A stretch of 64,000 bases of DNA from Jiella sonneratiae (GCF_017353515.1 NZ_JAFMPY010000005.1:1-64000), one strand, 5' to 3'; numbered from the stretch's first letter, positions 36,470-46,923 are shown. Translations and numbers: made by a program. The notes: a model not told the origin generated them from the letters alone.

Positions 36470-36704
36470 TCGTCGCCCCTGGCGGCGCGGCCGCCGCTCC
36501 TGCCGCTCCTGCCCCGGCCTTCTGTCTCGGGCGCCCGTCGCCGAACGCCGTCGCCTCGACGCGTCGTTCGCCTCCCGAGGGTGGACTTGTCCGCCCCGCG
36601 TCCCTACGATGGCGCCGCATGCGCTGATAACGATGACGGGACGGGTGAGGCGCCAATTCGAAAGGACGTGGACCCGATCCGCGTCGTATTTGCTCGGGGC
36701 GCAG

Positions 36705-37079
36705 ATGCGGCACATCTCCTATACCAGCCTGGCGAACGGGCTGACCGGCGAGGATTTCGCCGGCATCGTCGATCATGCCAGAGAGTGGAACCGCCGCCAC
36801 GAGGTGCGCGGCGCCATCGCTTTCGACGGCCGGATGATCACCCAGATCCTGCAGGGGCCGCCGGAGACGGTGGACCGGCTGTTCATGCGCATAAGGGCCG
36901 ACCAGCGGCATGGCGGCGTCGTGCTGCAGTCGCGGGCCGACATTCCCGATTCGCAGTTCGAAGGCTTCGGGCTCAGCCGGATGACGCCTTCCGATCTCTT
37001 CATGATCGCGGTCGAGATCGAGGAACGGCACGGCGCGGGCGACCGCGCCGCCGACCCGCTGGTGGAGCGCTTCGGCTGA
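36705..37079 (+). CDS. BLUF-domain protein with altered switch region
   Basis: 124-residue short BLUF protein. Tyr6 in ISYTSLA, Asn29 in WNRRHEVRGAI and Gln47 in ITQILQGP match the flavin-contacting residues, and RIRADQRHGGVVL is the DxRH-like segment. Where most BLUF proteins have the Trp/Met switch (W-x-M), this one has FEGFGLS, so signal output may differ. Start ATG 36705. It is alone, convergent with a TetR gene, and lies 4 kb from the first BLUF gene. FAD binding is inferred from motifs. Confidence 0.85.
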   Translation: MRHISYTSLANGLTGEDFAGIVDHAREWNRRHEVRGAIAFDGRMITQILQGPPETVDRLFMRIRADQRHGGVVLQSRADIPDSQFEGFGLSRMTPSDLFMIAVEIEERHGAGDRAADPLVERFG

Positions 37080-37130
37080 GGCGGGCCGCGGCGCCTTGAG
37101 ATCGGCCGGTGTCCGCCGCGACGCGCCTGA

Positions 37131-37778
37131 TCACGCGTCCGGCGCCGCCCTGCCGCGCGCCGGGCCGGCGCCGCGAAAGCTCGAAAACAGCGCCTCCAGC
37201 ATCGGCTGGCCCGTCGCCATGAGGTCGAAGCCCTCGTCGGTCTTCAGCCAGTGGGTGAAGAGGCCCTGTACCGCGGCGAAATAGGCGCTCGAGGCGGTCT
37301 TCGCCGTCCAGGGCGACGCGAGACGACCCTCGCTCTCGGCCCTGACGAAGATCCGCTCCGTCCGCGCGCAGAAATCGCTCTCGCTCTCGCGCAGGCAGGC
37401 GAGCGCCTCCTGCATCTCGCCGACATATTCGCAGCGGAACAGGAGGATCGTGTAGACCCGCTTGCCGCGCCCGTCCGTCGGCGCGAAGCGCAAGAGTTCC
37501 AGCGTCGCCTCGAACAGCGCGGCGAAGACGTCCTCGGCGGCGAGCAGCCGGTCGACGTCGAAGAACCGCTCCTTGGGCAGGTGCGCGCGGTCCTGCATCG
37601 CCCGGAACAGGTCGAGCTTGTTCTGGAAGTGCCAGTAGATCGCGCCGCGCGTCATCCCGGCAGCCTCGGCGATCTGCGAGAGCGTGGTGGCGGCGACGCC
37701 CTGGCGGAAGAACACCGCCTCCGCCGCGTCGAGGATCGCCTCGCGGGTCCTGTCGGCACATTCCTTCGTTCGTCGCAA
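37131..37778 (-). CDS. TetR/AcrR-family repressor of the RND pump
   Basis: 215-residue repressor. The N-terminal helix-turn-helix is DRTREAILDAAEAVFFRQGV followed by TLSQIAEAAGMTRGAIYWHF and QNKLDLF, close to AcrR/TtgR/MexR-type efflux repressors. The C-terminal ligand domain of the AcrR type includes MQEALACLRESESDFCART and GLFTHWLKTDEGFDL. It is divergent from an RND operon with a perfect palindrome between, so it very likely represses that pump and is relieved by hydrophobic ligands. Confidence 0.92.
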   Translation of the reverse strand: MRRTKECADRTREAILDAAEAVFFRQGVAATTLSQIAEAAGMTRGAIYWHFQNKLDLFRAMQDRAHLPKERFFDVDRLLAAEDVFAALFEATLELLRFAPTDGRGKRVYTILLFRCEYVGEMQEALACLRESESDFCARTERIFVRAESEGRLASPWTAKTASSAYFAAVQGLFTHWLKTDEGFDLMATGQPMLEALFSSFRGAGPARGRAAPDA

Positions 37779-37801
37779 CGGTCACCTCCTTGCCGTCATA
37801 C

Positions 37802-37815
37802 ATACATGCATGTAT
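37802..37815. promoter_or_regulatory. TetR operator in the tetR-RND intergenic region
   Basis: ATACATGCATGTAT is a perfect 14 bp palindrome, preceded by another ATAC to give ATACATACATGCATGTAT. It lies in the 93 bp between the divergent starts (37778 and 37872), in an AT-rich stretch. TtgR/AcrR-type repressors bind palindromes of this sort (TACA...TGTA). Confidence 0.7.
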
Positions 37816-37871
37816 TTTGTGTGCGATGCAACATGGCCGGCGCCGCGTCGCGACCACCGAAAGGCTTTTCC

Positions 37872-39074
37872 ATGCAATGGGTTGATCTTCGCAGGGCGGT
37901 CGCCGTGCTCGCCTTGGTCATGTCGTCGTGCCTCCCCGCCATGGCCCAGGCGCCGAAGATGCCGCCGCCCGAGGTCACCGTCGAGACCCTCGCGGCCCGC
38001 GACGTCCCGGTCGTCTACGAATATCCCGGCCGGATCGCCGCCTCGCGCGAGGTCGAGGTGCGCGCCCGCGTCGGCGGCATCCTGCTCGGCCGCGAATTCG
38101 AGGAAGGGGCGCGGGTGAAGAAGGGCGATTTGCTGTTCCGCATCGATCCGGCGACCTACCAGGCCCAGGTCGCCCTCGCCAAGGCGCAGGTCGCCCAGGC
38201 CGAGGCGCAGCTTTCCCAGGCCCGGCGCACCGAGGAGCGGGCGGTCGCCCTGACGAAGCGCGGCGCCTCCAGCCAGTCGACCCTCGACGACGCGATTTCC
38301 TCCCGTCAACTCGCCGCCGCCCAGGTCGAGGCGGCCGAGGCGCAGCTCCGCACCGCCCAGCTCTCCCTCGACTACGCGACGGTGACCGCCCCCGTCGCGG
38401 GCATCACCAGCCTCGAACAGGTGCCGGAGGGCTCGCTGCTGTCGACCGGCGACCTCGTCACCAAGATCAGCCAGATCGATCCGGTCTACGCCAATTTCTC
38501 GGCCGCCGACACCGAGGCCGCCTCGATCCGCGAGATGGTCGAGAAGGGGGCGCTCGAAGCCGCCGACGAGGCCGCCGAACTCAGGGTCGAGATCCTCTTC
38601 GGCGACGGCTCGACCTATGGCGAGACCGGCCGGATCGACTTCACCTCGACCTCGATCGACACCGAGACGGGGACGATCCTGTCGCGCACCGTGATGCCGA
38701 ACCCGAAGGGCGAGCTGCTTCCCGGCCAGTTCGTACGGCTGCGGCTGAAGGGCCTCGTCGCCAAGGACGCGATCGTTATTCCCGCCGAAGCGCTGATGCA
38801 GGGCCCGCAGGGAATGTTCGTCTACACGGTCGGCGACAAGGACGTCGCGGCCGTCGCGCCCATCACCGTCGCGCGGCAGATCGCCGACGGCTACATCGTC
38901 GAGACCGGGCTGAAGCCCGGCGACCGGCTGATCACCAGGGGGGTCGTCAAGGTGCGGCCCGGCGCGCCGGTCAAGCCTGCCGGCGACGCGCCGGCAGAGA
39001 CGCCGGCCGCGGGACATGGCGGCGGCGCCGGCGGCAATTCGGCCGCGCCCGCCAAGGAGACGGCCGAGCGATGA
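37872..39074 (+). CDS. RND efflux pump periplasmic adaptor (AcrA/MexA family)
   Basis: 400-residue membrane fusion protein. Signal sequence [20 protein letters not shown] with a possible lipobox-like Cys (MSSCLPAMA). Domains in order: lipoyl halves (VDIxR-like [20 protein letters not shown]), a coiled-coil hairpin ([20 protein letters not shown]), beta barrel and membrane-proximal part ([20 protein letters not shown], then [16 protein letters not shown]). The tail is Ala/Gly-rich. ATG 37872 is used; an earlier ATG near 37831 is possible. The stop overlaps the pump gene. With the inner membrane pump it exports drugs or metabolites through a TolC-type channel not found here. Confidence 0.93.
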   Translation: MQWVDLRRAVAVLALVMSSCLPAMAQAPKMPPPEVTVETLAARDVPVVYEYPGRIAASREVEVRARVGGILLGREFEEGARVKKGDLLFRIDPATYQAQVALAKAQVAQAEAQLSQARRTEERAVALTKRGASSQSTLDDAISSRQLAAAQVEAAEAQLRTAQLSLDYATVTAPVAGITSLEQVPEGSLLSTGDLVTKISQIDPVYANFSAADTEAASIREMVEKGALEAADEAAELRVEILFGDGSTYGETGRIDFTSTSIDTETGTILSRTVMPNPKGELLPGQFVRLRLKGLVAKDAIVIPAEALMQGPQGMFVYTVGDKDVAAVAPITVARQIADGYIVETGLKPGDRLITRGVVKVRPGAPVKPAGDAPAETPAAGHGGGAGGNSAAPAKETAER

Positions 39075-42000
39075 GCCACCGTTTCTTCGTCGACCGCCCG
39101 ATCTTCGCGGCGGTGATCTCGATCGTCATCACCCTCGGCGGCATCCTGGCGATGCGCTCGATGCCGATCGAGCAGTATCCGCAGCTCGTCCCGCCGCAGG
39201 TGGTGGTCACCGCCAGCTATCCCGGCGCTTCCGCCGAGACCATCGCCCAGACCGTTTCGGCGCCGATCGAGCAGCAGATCAACGGCGTCGAGGACATGAT
39301 CTACATGCAGTCGACGAATTCCTCGACGGGAACGGCGTCGATCGCGGTCACCTTCGCCTCGGGGACCGACCCCGACCAGGCGACGATCAACGTCAACAAC
39401 CGCGTCCAGCAGGCCATGGCCTCGCTGCCGGAGGAGGTGCAGCGGCTCGGCGTGACGGTCAACAAGCGCTCCTCGCAGATCCTCGCGGTCATCACCATGG
39501 CCTCGAAGGATCCGCGATACGACGCGACCTACGTCTCGAACTACGCCCTGCTCTACGTGCTCGACGAGCTGAAGCGCCTGCCGGGCATCGGCGAGGCGCA
39601 GCTCTTCGGCGCCCGCAACTATTCGATGCGCATCTGGCTGCAGCCGGACCGGCTCGCCCAGTACGGCCTGACGCCGACCGACGTCGCCGAGGCGATCCGC
39701 GACCAGAACTCGCAGTTCGCCGCCGGCCAGTTCGGCGCGCCGCCGACCGACAAGAGCCTCGCCTTCACCTATTCGGTGACCACCGAGGGGCGGCTGCCGG
39801 ATGCCGAATCCTTCGAGAACATCATCCTGCGGTCCGACAAGAACGGCGCGTCGCTGCTCCTGAAGGACGTCGCCAGGGTCGAGCTCGGCGCCCAGGACTA
39901 CGGCTTCAACGGCTCCTACAACGGCACGCCGGCCGTGCCGATCGGCATCTACCTGCAGCCGGGCGCCAACGCCATCGCGACGCTCGAGGCGGTGAACCAG
40001 CGGATGGGCGAGCTGCAGAAGTCGTTTCCGGACGGCATCACCTGGGCGATCCCCTTCGACACGACGAAGTTCATCCAGGCTTCGATCGAGGAGGTGATCC
40101 ACACCTTCGTCGAGGCGATGGTGCTGGTCTTCGTCGTCGTCTTCGTCTTCCTGCAGTCGTTCCGCGCCACGCTGATCCCGATGCTCGCCGTGCCGGTGTC
40201 GATTCTCGGCACCTTCGGGGCGCTCCTCGCATTCGGCTTCTCCATCAACCTCCTGACGCTGTTCGGCCTGGTGCTGGCCATCGGGATCGTCGTCGACGAC
40301 GCCATCGTCGTGCTCGAAAACGTCGAGCGGATCATGTCGAGCGAGGGGCTGTCGCCGAAGGAGGCGACGGCCAAGGCGATGAGCGAGGTGACCGGGCCGG
40401 TCGTCGCCATCGTCCTGGTGCTGTGCGCGGTCTTCGTGCCGGTCGCCTTCCTCGGCGGTCTCGCCGGCACGATGTACCGCCAGTTCGCACTCACCATCGC
40501 GGTCTCGGTGACGATCTCCGGCATCGTCGCGCTGTCGCTGACGCCGGCGCTGTGTTCGGTGATCCTGAAGCCGGCGCATGGCCGGCCGATCGCGCCGTTC
40601 CGCTGGTTCAACGCCGGCTTTGCCGGGCTGACCCGCGCCTACGGGGCGGGCGTCGCCTTCCTGATGCGGCGGGCGTTGCTGGCGCTCGTCCTGTTCGCCG
40701 GCCTGTGCTTCGGGATCTGGCACTTCATGTCGACGCTGCCCGGTTCGCTGGTGCCGGACGAGGACCAGGGCGTCAACTTCGCCGTGGCGATCCTGCCGCC
40801 GGCCGCCTCGCTGCAGCGCACGACCGCGGTCATGAACGAGGTCGTCGCCAATCTGCGCCGGCACCCGGCGGTCAAGGACGTCACCGCCTTCGCCGGCTTC
40901 GATCTCCTCGCCGGCGTCCAGAAGACCTCCGCCGGCGTCGCTTTCATCACCCTGAAGGACTGGGCCGAGCGCACCGACCCGGCGCTCGACGCGCGCAAGC
41001 TCGTCGGCCCGTTCATCGGCATGAACATGGGCGTCGAGGACGGGCTGGTGCTCGCCTTCAACCCGCCGCCGATCCAGGGCCTGTCGACCACCGGCGGCTT
41101 CGACCTGTTCGTCCAGGACCGGCGGGGCCAGGGCTCCGAGGCGCTGCTGAAGGTCGCGAACGACGTCGTCGCCGCCGCCGCCAAGCGGCCGGAACTCGCC
41201 GGCGTCCGCACCTCCTTCTCGGCCAACGTCCCGCAGTACCGCATCGACGTCGACCGCCAGAAGGCGAAATCGCTGAACGTGCCGATCGCCTCGATCTTCA
41301 CCACCATGCAGGCGACCTTCGGCACGCTCTACGTCAACGACTTCACCCTGCTCGGCCGCAACTACCGCGTCACGCTGCAGTCGGAATCCGACTTCCGCCA
41401 GTCGCCGGAGGACCTGCGCTTCGTCTATGTGAAGTCGTCGAGTGGTTCGATGATCCCGCTCGACACGCTGCTCGACGTCAAGCGCGTCGTCGGGCCGGAC
41501 CTCATCGAGCGCTTCAACGCCTTCAACGCCGCGAAGATCTCCGGCGGGCCGGCGCCGGGCTATTCCTCCGGCCAGGCGCTCGCGGCGATGCAGGCGGTCG
41601 CGGCCGAGGTGCTGCCCGAGGACTTCGAACTCGCCTGGACCGGCTCGGCCTATCAGGAGCTGCAGGCCGGCGGCACCGGCGGTCTTGCCATCGGCTTCGG
41701 CATCCTGATGGTGTTTTTGATCCTCGCCGCGCTCTACGAGCGCTGGACGCTGCCCGTCGCCGTCATCCTGGCGGTGCCCTTCGCGGTGTTCGGCGCCTTG
41801 ACCGCGATCTGGCTGCGCGGCCTCGACAACGACGTCTACTTCCAGATCGGCCTCGTCACGCTGGTCGGCCTCGCGGCGAAGAACGCCATCCTCATCGTCG
41901 AATTCGCCGTCCTGAAGCGCGATGAGGGGATGTCGGCCTTCGACGCCGCGCTGGAGGGTGCGAAGCTGCGCTTCCGGCCGATCGTCATGACCTCGCTCGC

Positions 42001-42217
42001 CTTCATCCTCGGCGTGCTGCCGCTGGCGATCTCGACGGGTGCCGGCTCGGCCTCGCGCCATTCCATCGGCACCGGGGTCATCGGCGGCATGCTGGCGGCG
42101 ACCTTCGTCGCGATCTTCTTCATCCCGCTGTTCTACCGGCTCCTCGCGCGGGACCGCCGCGGCATCGACAGGAGCCGCCCGGCCGGAGAGCTTTCGGCGC
42201 CGCAGCCGGCCGAGTAA
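39071..42217 (+). CDS. RND efflux pump inner membrane transporter (AcrB family, HAE1)
   Basis: 1048-residue proton-driven transporter. It begins [20 protein letters not shown] as HAE1 pumps do. The proton-relay aspartates are in [20 protein letters not shown] (TM4), with the matching lysine region later in [20 protein letters not shown]. Twelve membrane helices and two large periplasmic loops. [20 protein letters not shown] and [10 protein letters not shown] are usual C-terminal segments. Coupled to the adaptor gene (ATGA). It is controlled by the divergent TetR gene and followed by a strong hairpin at 42242. No outer membrane channel gene follows. Confidence 0.96.
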   Translation: MSHRFFVDRPIFAAVISIVITLGGILAMRSMPIEQYPQLVPPQVVVTASYPGASAETIAQTVSAPIEQQINGVEDMIYMQSTNSSTGTASIAVTFASGTDPDQATINVNNRVQQAMASLPEEVQRLGVTVNKRSSQILAVITMASKDPRYDATYVSNYALLYVLDELKRLPGIGEAQLFGARNYSMRIWLQPDRLAQYGLTPTDVAEAIRDQNSQFAAGQFGAPPTDKSLAFTYSVTTEGRLPDAESFENIILRSDKNGASLLLKDVARVELGAQDYGFNGSYNGTPAVPIGIYLQPGANAIATLEAVNQRMGELQKSFPDGITWAIPFDTTKFIQASIEEVIHTFVEAMVLVFVVVFVFLQSFRATLIPMLAVPVSILGTFGALLAFGFSINLLTLFGLVLAIGIVVDDAIVVLENVERIMSSEGLSPKEATAKAMSEVTGPVVAIVLVLCAVFVPVAFLGGLAGTMYRQFALTIAVSVTISGIVALSLTPALCSVILKPAHGRPIAPFRWFNAGFAGLTRAYGAGVAFLMRRALLALVLFAGLCFGIWHFMSTLPGSLVPDEDQGVNFAVAILPPAASLQRTTAVMNEVVANLRRHPAVKDVTAFAGFDLLAGVQKTSAGVAFITLKDWAERTDPALDARKLVGPFIGMNMGVEDGLVLAFNPPPIQGLSTTGGFDLFVQDRRGQGSEALLKVANDVVAAAAKRPELAGVRTSFSANVPQYRIDVDRQKAKSLNVPIASIFTTMQATFGTLYVNDFTLLGRNYRVTLQSESDFRQSPEDLRFVYVKSSSGSMIPLDTLLDVKRVVGPDLIERFNAFNAAKISGGPAPGYSSGQALAAMQAVAAEVLPEDFELAWTGSAYQELQAGGTGGLAIGFGILMVFLILAALYERWTLPVAVILAVPFAVFGALTAIWLRGLDNDVYFQIGLVTLVGLAAKNAILIVEFAVLKRDEGMSAFDAALEGAKLRFRPIVMTSLAFILGVLPLAISTGAGSASRHSIGTGVIGGMLAATFVAIFFIPLFYRLLARDRRGIDRSRPAGELSAPQPAE

Positions 42218-42241
42218 CGAGTACGGCCGGCGCCGAAGAAG

Positions 42242-42270
42242 GGGCGGGCGCCGCTGACCGGCGCCCGCCC
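42242..42270 (+). terminator. Hairpin terminator after the RND operon
   Basis: GGGCGGGCGCC, 7-base loop, GGCGCCCGCCC: a perfect 11 bp stem 24 bp after the pump stop, followed by GTCTG. Strong stem, weak T-run. Confidence 0.65.
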
Positions 42271-42415
42271 GTCTGCCCGCAATCGAAGGCATGATCGCGA
42301 AGGGATGGAAGCGGTTTCGGAAAGGCTTCATGCCCGCGGAACAACCCGGAAATCGGGTCGCCTCCCCCGCCGCCCGCAGCTAGCCTCCCGCCCGCAAATG
42401 CGATGGGAGCGAGGC

Positions 42416-43459
42416 ATGGCCGGCAATTCGACCCCCGAAACGATCGACCCCGGAACCGCTTCGGCCGGCGGCGCCGGGCCCGGGCCCGCCGCGCCGACGG
42501 CACCGGGCGGCCCGATGGGCGGCCGCGACTGGGCCCTCCTGATCGCCCTGTCGCTGTTGTGGGGCGGATCGTTCTTCTTCGTCGAGATCGCGGTGAAGGA
42601 CCTGCCGGTGCTGACCATCGTCGCGCTGCGGGTGTCGCTCGCCGCCCTCGTCCTTCTCGCGGTGCTCCGGCTCCTCGGCATCGCCTTCCCGATGCGGCCG
42701 GGGGTGCTCCTCGCGTTCCTCGGCATGGGCGTCTTGAACAACGCCGTGCCGTTTCTGCTCTTCGTCTGGAGCCAGACCCAGATAGCCTCGGGCCTCGCGG
42801 CGATCCTCAACGCCACGACGCCGCTCTTCGGCGTCGTCGTCGCCGGCCTCCTGACGAAGGACGAGCCCTTCACCCGCCATCGCGCCGCCGGCGTCGTGCT
42901 CGGCTTTTGCGGGGTGGTGGTGCTGATCGGCCCGGCGGCGGCGCTGCGGCCCGGCTCCGCCACGCTCGCCGAGCTCGCCTGCCTCGGCGCCGCGCTCTCC
43001 TACGCCTTTGCCGGCGTCTTCGGGCGGCGCTTCCGGCGGATGGGCATCTCGCCGCTGGCGACCGCGACCGGCCAGGTTTCGGCCTCCTCGCTGATCCTTC
43101 TGCCCGCCGCCCTCGTCGCGGACCGGCCGTGGACGCTTCCGATGCCGGCCGGCACCACCGCCGCGGCGATCCTCGGCATCGCCGTCCTCTCCACCGCGCT
43201 CGCCTATATCCTGTATTTCAGGCTGCTGGCTTCCGCCGGAGCGACGAACCTTCTGCTCGTCACCTTCCTCATCCCGGTCAGCGCGATCCTGCTCGGCGTC
43301 CTGTTCCTCGGCGAGGTCCTGCTGCCGCAGCATGTCGCCGGCATGGCGCTGATCGGCCTCGGCCTTGCGGCGATCGACGGCCGCGCCCTTCGCCGGATCG
43401 CCGGCTTCGGCGACCGCTCCCGCCGCGGCGCGGGCCGGGAAGAGGCCGAGCGGCCCTGA
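42416..43459 (+). CDS. EamA/DMT-superfamily exporter
   Basis: 347-residue permease with ten membrane helices in two EamA repeats. The first starts WALLIALSLLWGGSFFFVEI and holds ILNATTPLFGVVVAGLLTKD. The second starts near ELACLGAALSYAFAGVFGRR and ends LVTFLIPVSAILLGVLFLGE. The N-terminal 38 residues are a disordered Gly/Ala/Pro cytoplasmic tail, unusual for the family. Substrates of such carriers are amino acids, nucleotide sugars or drugs. ATG 42416 follows GGGAGCGAGG. Convergent with hslV. Confidence 0.9.
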   Translation: MAGNSTPETIDPGTASAGGAGPGPAAPTAPGGPMGGRDWALLIALSLLWGGSFFFVEIAVKDLPVLTIVALRVSLAALVLLAVLRLLGIAFPMRPGVLLAFLGMGVLNNAVPFLLFVWSQTQIASGLAAILNATTPLFGVVVAGLLTKDEPFTRHRAAGVVLGFCGVVVLIGPAAALRPGSATLAELACLGAALSYAFAGVFGRRFRRMGISPLATATGQVSASSLILLPAALVADRPWTLPMPAGTTAAAILGIAVLSTALAYILYFRLLASAGATNLLLVTFLIPVSAILLGVLFLGEVLLPQHVAGMALIGLGLAAIDGRALRRIAGFGDRSRRGAGREEAERP

Positions 43460-43486
43460 TCTGCCGCTACGATCCCCGCCGCGGCG

Positions 43487-44053
43487 TCAGGCCGCCTCGT
43501 CGAGGCTCTCCACCACGACGTTGTCGTTGGTGTAGATGCAGATCTCGGCGGCGATCTTCATCGCCTTTCTGGCGATCTCTTCCGCCGAGAGCCCGGTGTC
43601 GGCGAGCGCCCGCGCGGCCGCCAGCGCATAATTGCCGCCGGAGCCGATCGCCATCAGGCCGTGTTCCGGCTCGAGCACGTCGCCGGTCCCGGTGAGGGTG
43701 AGGGTCACCGACCGGTCGGCGACGATCATCATCGCTTCGAGACGCCGCAGATACCGGTCGGTACGCCAGTCCTTGGCGAGTTCGACGCAGGCCCGCATCA
43801 GCTGGTCCGGATACTGCTCGAGCTTGCCCTCCAGCCGTTCCAGGAGGGTGAAGGCGTCGGCGGTCGCCCCGGCGAAGCCGGCGATCACCTGGCCGTTCTT
43901 GCCGATGCGGCGCACCTTGCGGGCATTGCCCTTGATCATCGTGTTGCCGAGCGAGACCTGGCCGTCGCCGGCGATCACCACCTTGCCGCCCTTCCTGACG
44001 GTGACGATGGTGGTGCCGTAGATCTTGTCCGGATCGTGCCGTTCGAAATTCAT
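43487..44053 (-). CDS. hslV: ATP-dependent protease peptidase subunit HslV
   Basis: 188-residue threonine protease subunit of HslUV. After removal of the propeptide the mature end is [20 protein letters not shown], with the catalytic Thr. The sequence here, [12 protein letters not shown], fits an unusually long N-terminal leader of 13 residues, as is known for alphaproteobacterial Hsl[17 protein letters not shown] and [14 protein letters not shown] are family blocks. The partner ATPase gene hslU is not adjacent in this window. Divergent from hisB. Confidence 0.95.
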   Translation of the reverse strand: MNFERHDPDKIYGTTIVTVRKGGKVVIAGDGQVSLGNTMIKGNARKVRRIGKNGQVIAGFAGATADAFTLLERLEGKLEQYPDQLMRACVELAKDWRTDRYLRRLEAMMIVADRSVTLTLTGTGDVLEPEHGLMAIGSGGNYALAAARALADTGLSAEEIARKAMKIAAEICIYTNDNVVVESLDEAA

Positions 44054-44233
44054 GGAGACTTCCCTTCATCGGCCGCCCGATCCACTCGGCGTCGACGCCT
44101 GCAGGCGGCCCGTTCGCGAGACCATGTGGGCGCGCTGCGCCGGCATTTAAAGCGAGCGCCGCCGCCGCCCGAAGCTTTCGGCGACGCTTTTGCGACAGGC
44201 GGCTTTCCTGATGCGGCGAACCGGCGTAGAAGG

Positions 44234-44259
44234 CCCTGAACCACCATCCGTGTTCAGGG
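44234..44259 (+). promoter_or_regulatory. Inverted repeat before hisB
   Basis: CCCTGAAC, 10-base loop, GTTCAGGG: a perfect 8 bp stem ending 8 bp before the hisB ATG and overlapping the ribosome site GGGGCAGGA. It could be an operator or a translational hairpin. Confidence 0.5.
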
Positions 44260-44267
44260 GCAGGAAC

Positions 44268-44876
44268 ATGGCTCACACCGCAGGGCGGCGCGACGCCGTG
44301 GTCGAACGCGCGACCAAGGAAACCAGGGTCAAGGCAAAGGTCGATCTCGACGGCAGCGGCCGGGCGAGCGTCTCGACCGGCGTCGGCTTCTTCGACCACA
44401 TGCTCGAACAGCTGGCGCGCCATTCGCTGATCGACATGGAGATCGCCACCGAGGGCGACACCCATATCGACGACCACCACACGGTCGAGGACACCGGCAT
44501 CGCGCTCGGCCAGGCGATCCGCCAGGCGCTCGGCGAGCGGCGCGGCATCCGCCGCTACGCCTCGCTCGATCTCGCCATGGACGAATGCCTGACGCGGGCC
44601 GCGATCGACGTTTCCGGCCGGCCCTTCCTGGTATTCAGGGCCGAGTTCTCGCGGGCCAAGATCGGCACCTTCGACACCGAGCTGGTGCGCGAGTTCTTCC
44701 AAGCGCTTTCCCAGAACGCCGGCCTGACGCTGCATGTCGAAAATCTCTACGGCGCCAACGCCCATCACGTCGCCGAGACCTGCTTCAAGGCGGTGGCGCG
44801 GGTGCTCGGCCAGGCGATCGAGATCGATCCGCGCCAGGCCGATCTCGTTCCCTCGACCAAGGGAATGCTGGCATGA
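44268..44876 (+). CDS. hisB: Imidazoleglycerol-phosphate dehydratase
   Basis: 202-residue manganese enzyme for step six of histidine synthesis. Both metal-binding repeats are visible: [20 protein letters not shown] and [20 protein letters not shown], with the matching [13 protein letters not shown]. The start [20 protein letters not shown] is the usual one. First gene of a hisB-DUF2628-hisH string, divergent from hslV. The rest of the usual his cluster is not in this window. Confidence 0.96.
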   Translation: MAHTAGRRDAVVERATKETRVKAKVDLDGSGRASVSTGVGFFDHMLEQLARHSLIDMEIATEGDTHIDDHHTVEDTGIALGQAIRQALGERRGIRRYASLDLAMDECLTRAAIDVSGRPFLVFRAEFSRAKIGTFDTELVREFFQALSQNAGLTLHVENLYGANAHHVAETCFKAVARVLGQAIEIDPRQADLVPSTKGMLA

Positions 44877-44898
44877 CGGTCACACGGGCGGGCGACGC

Positions 44899-45630
44899 AT
44901 GAGCCGGTACCTCGTCTTCGAACCGGCAGGGGCGACCGGCCCCAGCGAGGCCGCGGTGTTCCTGCGCGACCGCTTCTCGCTGCCCGCCTTCCTGTTCACC
45001 TTCCTCTGGATGTTCCGCTACGGCCTGTGGCTGTCGGGGCTGGTGACGATCGGCCTTCTCTTCGCCGCCAACGCGCTCGGCTCGCTGCCGGGCTTTGCCT
45101 GGAGCGGCACGCTCATCACCTTCCTCGTCGGCCTGCTGATCGGCCTCGAGGGAACCAGCCTCAGGGCGGCGAAGCTGCGGCGCAAGGGCTGGCGCGACGT
45201 CGCCGCCTTCGAGGCGGAGACGACCGACGAGGCCGAGCTGATCTATTATCACGACACGCCGCCCGCCGCCTTCGACCCCGAACCGCCGCGCGGCGCGCTG
45301 GCGATGGCAGGCAGAGACAGGCCGACGCCGGAGACCCATGCGCGGATCGAGCGCCGCGCCATCGGCTTCGTCGACGCCGGACCCGCGCGGGACACCGCCG
45401 GCGAGGCCCGCCCCGACGATGACGGCGCGGACGGCGAAGGCGAGCGCCCGCAGCCGCTCGCCCGCAGCTGGCGTGACGCGCCCGGATCGGGCGAGACGCA
45501 GGCGCGGCGGCTCGAGGACGAGCTCGAACGCGCCGTCAGGGTCGAAGGCTGGGCGGAGCGCTGGGACAGGCCCGGCGTCGAGATCGCCAGGCTCTCCGGC
45601 AGTCGCCGCCGGCCGGTGGGGCGGCTGTGA
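44899..45630 (+). CDS. DUF2628 membrane protein in the his operon
   Basis: 243-residue protein. The N-terminal 110 residues form the DUF2628 part: [20 protein letters not shown], then [20 protein letters not shown] with two or three membrane helices ([40 protein letters not shown]). The rest is a charged, probably disordered cytoplasmic tail. It lies between hisB and hisH, a conserved position in rhizobia as I recall, but no role in histidine synthesis is known. ATG 44899, stop overlapping hisH. Confidence 0.88.
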   Translation: MSRYLVFEPAGATGPSEAAVFLRDRFSLPAFLFTFLWMFRYGLWLSGLVTIGLLFAANALGSLPGFAWSGTLITFLVGLLIGLEGTSLRAAKLRRKGWRDVAAFEAETTDEAELIYYHDTPPAAFDPEPPRGALAMAGRDRPTPETHARIERRAIGFVDAGPARDTAGEARPDDDGADGEGERPQPLARSWRDAPGSGETQARRLEDELERAVRVEGWAERWDRPGVEIARLSGSRRRPVGRL

Positions 45631-46286
45631 GAGTGGCCGAGGTCGCGATCATCGACTACGGCTCCGGCAATCTCCGCTCGGCGACCAAGGCCGTGGAGCG
45701 GGCCGCGCGCGAGGGCGGCGTCGCCGCGACGGTGTCGCTCACCGACGATCCGGAGGTGGTGCGCCGCGCCGACCGGGTGATCCTGCCGGGCGTCGGCGCC
45801 TTCGCCGACTGCCGGGCCGGGCTCGACGCCGTGCCCGGCATGGTCGAGGCGCTGCGCGAGGCTGTCGAGACCCGTGGGCGGCCGTTCCTCGGCATCTGCG
45901 TCGGCATGCAGCTCATGGCCTCGCGGGGGCGCGAGAAGACCGTCACCGAGGGCTTCGGCTGGATCCCCGGCGAGGTCGTGCGGATCGCGCCCGCCGATCC
46001 GGCGCTGAAGGTGCCGCAGATCGGCTGGAACACCATCGAGGCGCGCCGCGAGCATCCGCTCCTTGCCGGCATCGCGACCGGGCAGGACGGCCTCCACGCC
46101 TATTTCGTGCACTCCTACCACCTCGCCGCGGAAGATCCCGACACGGTCGTCGCCGTCGCCGACTACGGCGGTCCGGTGACGGCGATGGTGGCGCGGGAGA
46201 ATTTCGCCGGCACGCAGTTCCATCCGGAAAAGAGCCAGACGCTCGGGCTCAGGCTCCTGTCGAACTTCATCGCCTGGCGGCCCTGA
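45627..46286 (+). CDS. hisH: Imidazole glycerol phosphate synthase, glutaminase subunit
   Basis: 219-residue class I glutamine amidotransferase that feeds ammonia to HisF. Catalytic Cys in [12 protein letters not shown]; His and Glu in [20 protein letters not shown]. The N-terminus [20 protein letters not shown] is typical. GTG start 45627 overlaps the upstream stop. The expected hisA and hisF do not follow; a CYTH-domain gene comes next, so the cluster is broken here. Confidence 0.95.
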   Translation: MRVAEVAIIDYGSGNLRSATKAVERAAREGGVAATVSLTDDPEVVRRADRVILPGVGAFADCRAGLDAVPGMVEALREAVETRGRPFLGICVGMQLMASRGREKTVTEGFGWIPGEVVRIAPADPALKVPQIGWNTIEARREHPLLAGIATGQDGLHAYFVHSYHLAAEDPDTVVAVADYGGPVTAMVARENFAGTQFHPEKSQTLGLRLLSNFIAWRP

Positions 46287-46434
46287 GGCGGCGGCACGCC
46301 GTCGGTTGACGGAATTCGACGGCCGGTTTCCGCGGGACGGGCGTCCCGCCCGGATGACGCAAACGAAAGTCCGCCGGCAAGCCGGCGCAAAGGGCGGGGC
46401 GACGCGGCCGCCAAGGCCGCGGCAGGGGCGATCG

Positions 46435-46920
46435 ATGGGCCGGGAAATCGAACGGAAGTTTCTGGTGACGGGCGACGGCTGGCGCGGCCTCGCGACGGCG
46501 GCCGCGCGCTACGAGCAGTTCTATCTCTTTGCCGGTGCGGACCGCTCCTTGCGGGTGCGGATCGCCGACGGCCGGTCGGCGCGGCTGACGTTGAAGACCG
46601 GCCGCGGGTTGAGTCGCGGCGAGTTCGAATACGACATCCCGCTCGACGACGCCGAGGCGCTGCGCGAGACCGCGCTCGGCGCCGTCGTCGCCAAGACCCG
46701 CCATTTCGTCCCGTCCGGTGGGCACACGATCGAGGTCGATGTCTACGAGGGCGCCCTTGCCGGGCTGGTGACCGCCGAGATCGAGCTCGAGGACGAGGCC
46801 GAGCGCTTCGATCGCCCGGATTTTCTCGGCCGCGAGGTCACCGATGAGCCGGCTTATCTCAATCAGACCCTCGCCCTCGCCGGCCTGCCGGTTGAAGCGG
46901 GCGAACCGGAAGGGCGATAG
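46435..46920 (+). CDS. CYTH-domain protein (triphosphate tunnel metalloenzyme)
   Basis: 161-residue CYTH domain, a beta barrel that hydrolyses inorganic triphosphate or binds polyphosphate. The signature is EIERKFLV at the start (ExExK), then SLRVRIADGRSARLTLKTGR and SRGEFEYDIPLDDAEAL with alternating basic and acidic tunnel residues. VTAEIELEDEAERFDRPDFL and the VTDEPAYLNQTLA end complete it. ATG 46435 is chosen for the family start. The CHAD gene follows 3 bp downstream; in many bacteria these two are one protein. Confidence 0.92.
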   Translation: MGREIERKFLVTGDGWRGLATAAARYEQFYLFAGADRSLRVRIADGRSARLTLKTGRGLSRGEFEYDIPLDDAEALRETALGAVVAKTRHFVPSGGHTIEVDVYEGALAGLVTAEIELEDEAERFDRPDFLGREVTDEPAYLNQTLALAGLPVEAGEPEGR

Positions 46921-46923
46921 GAC

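Noticed and set aside
38891-42331. 1146-residue open frame antisense to the RND pump
   Set aside because: Shadow of acrB-type codons. Composition is Arg/Asp/His/Glu-rich without motifs, and the sense strand is unmistakable.
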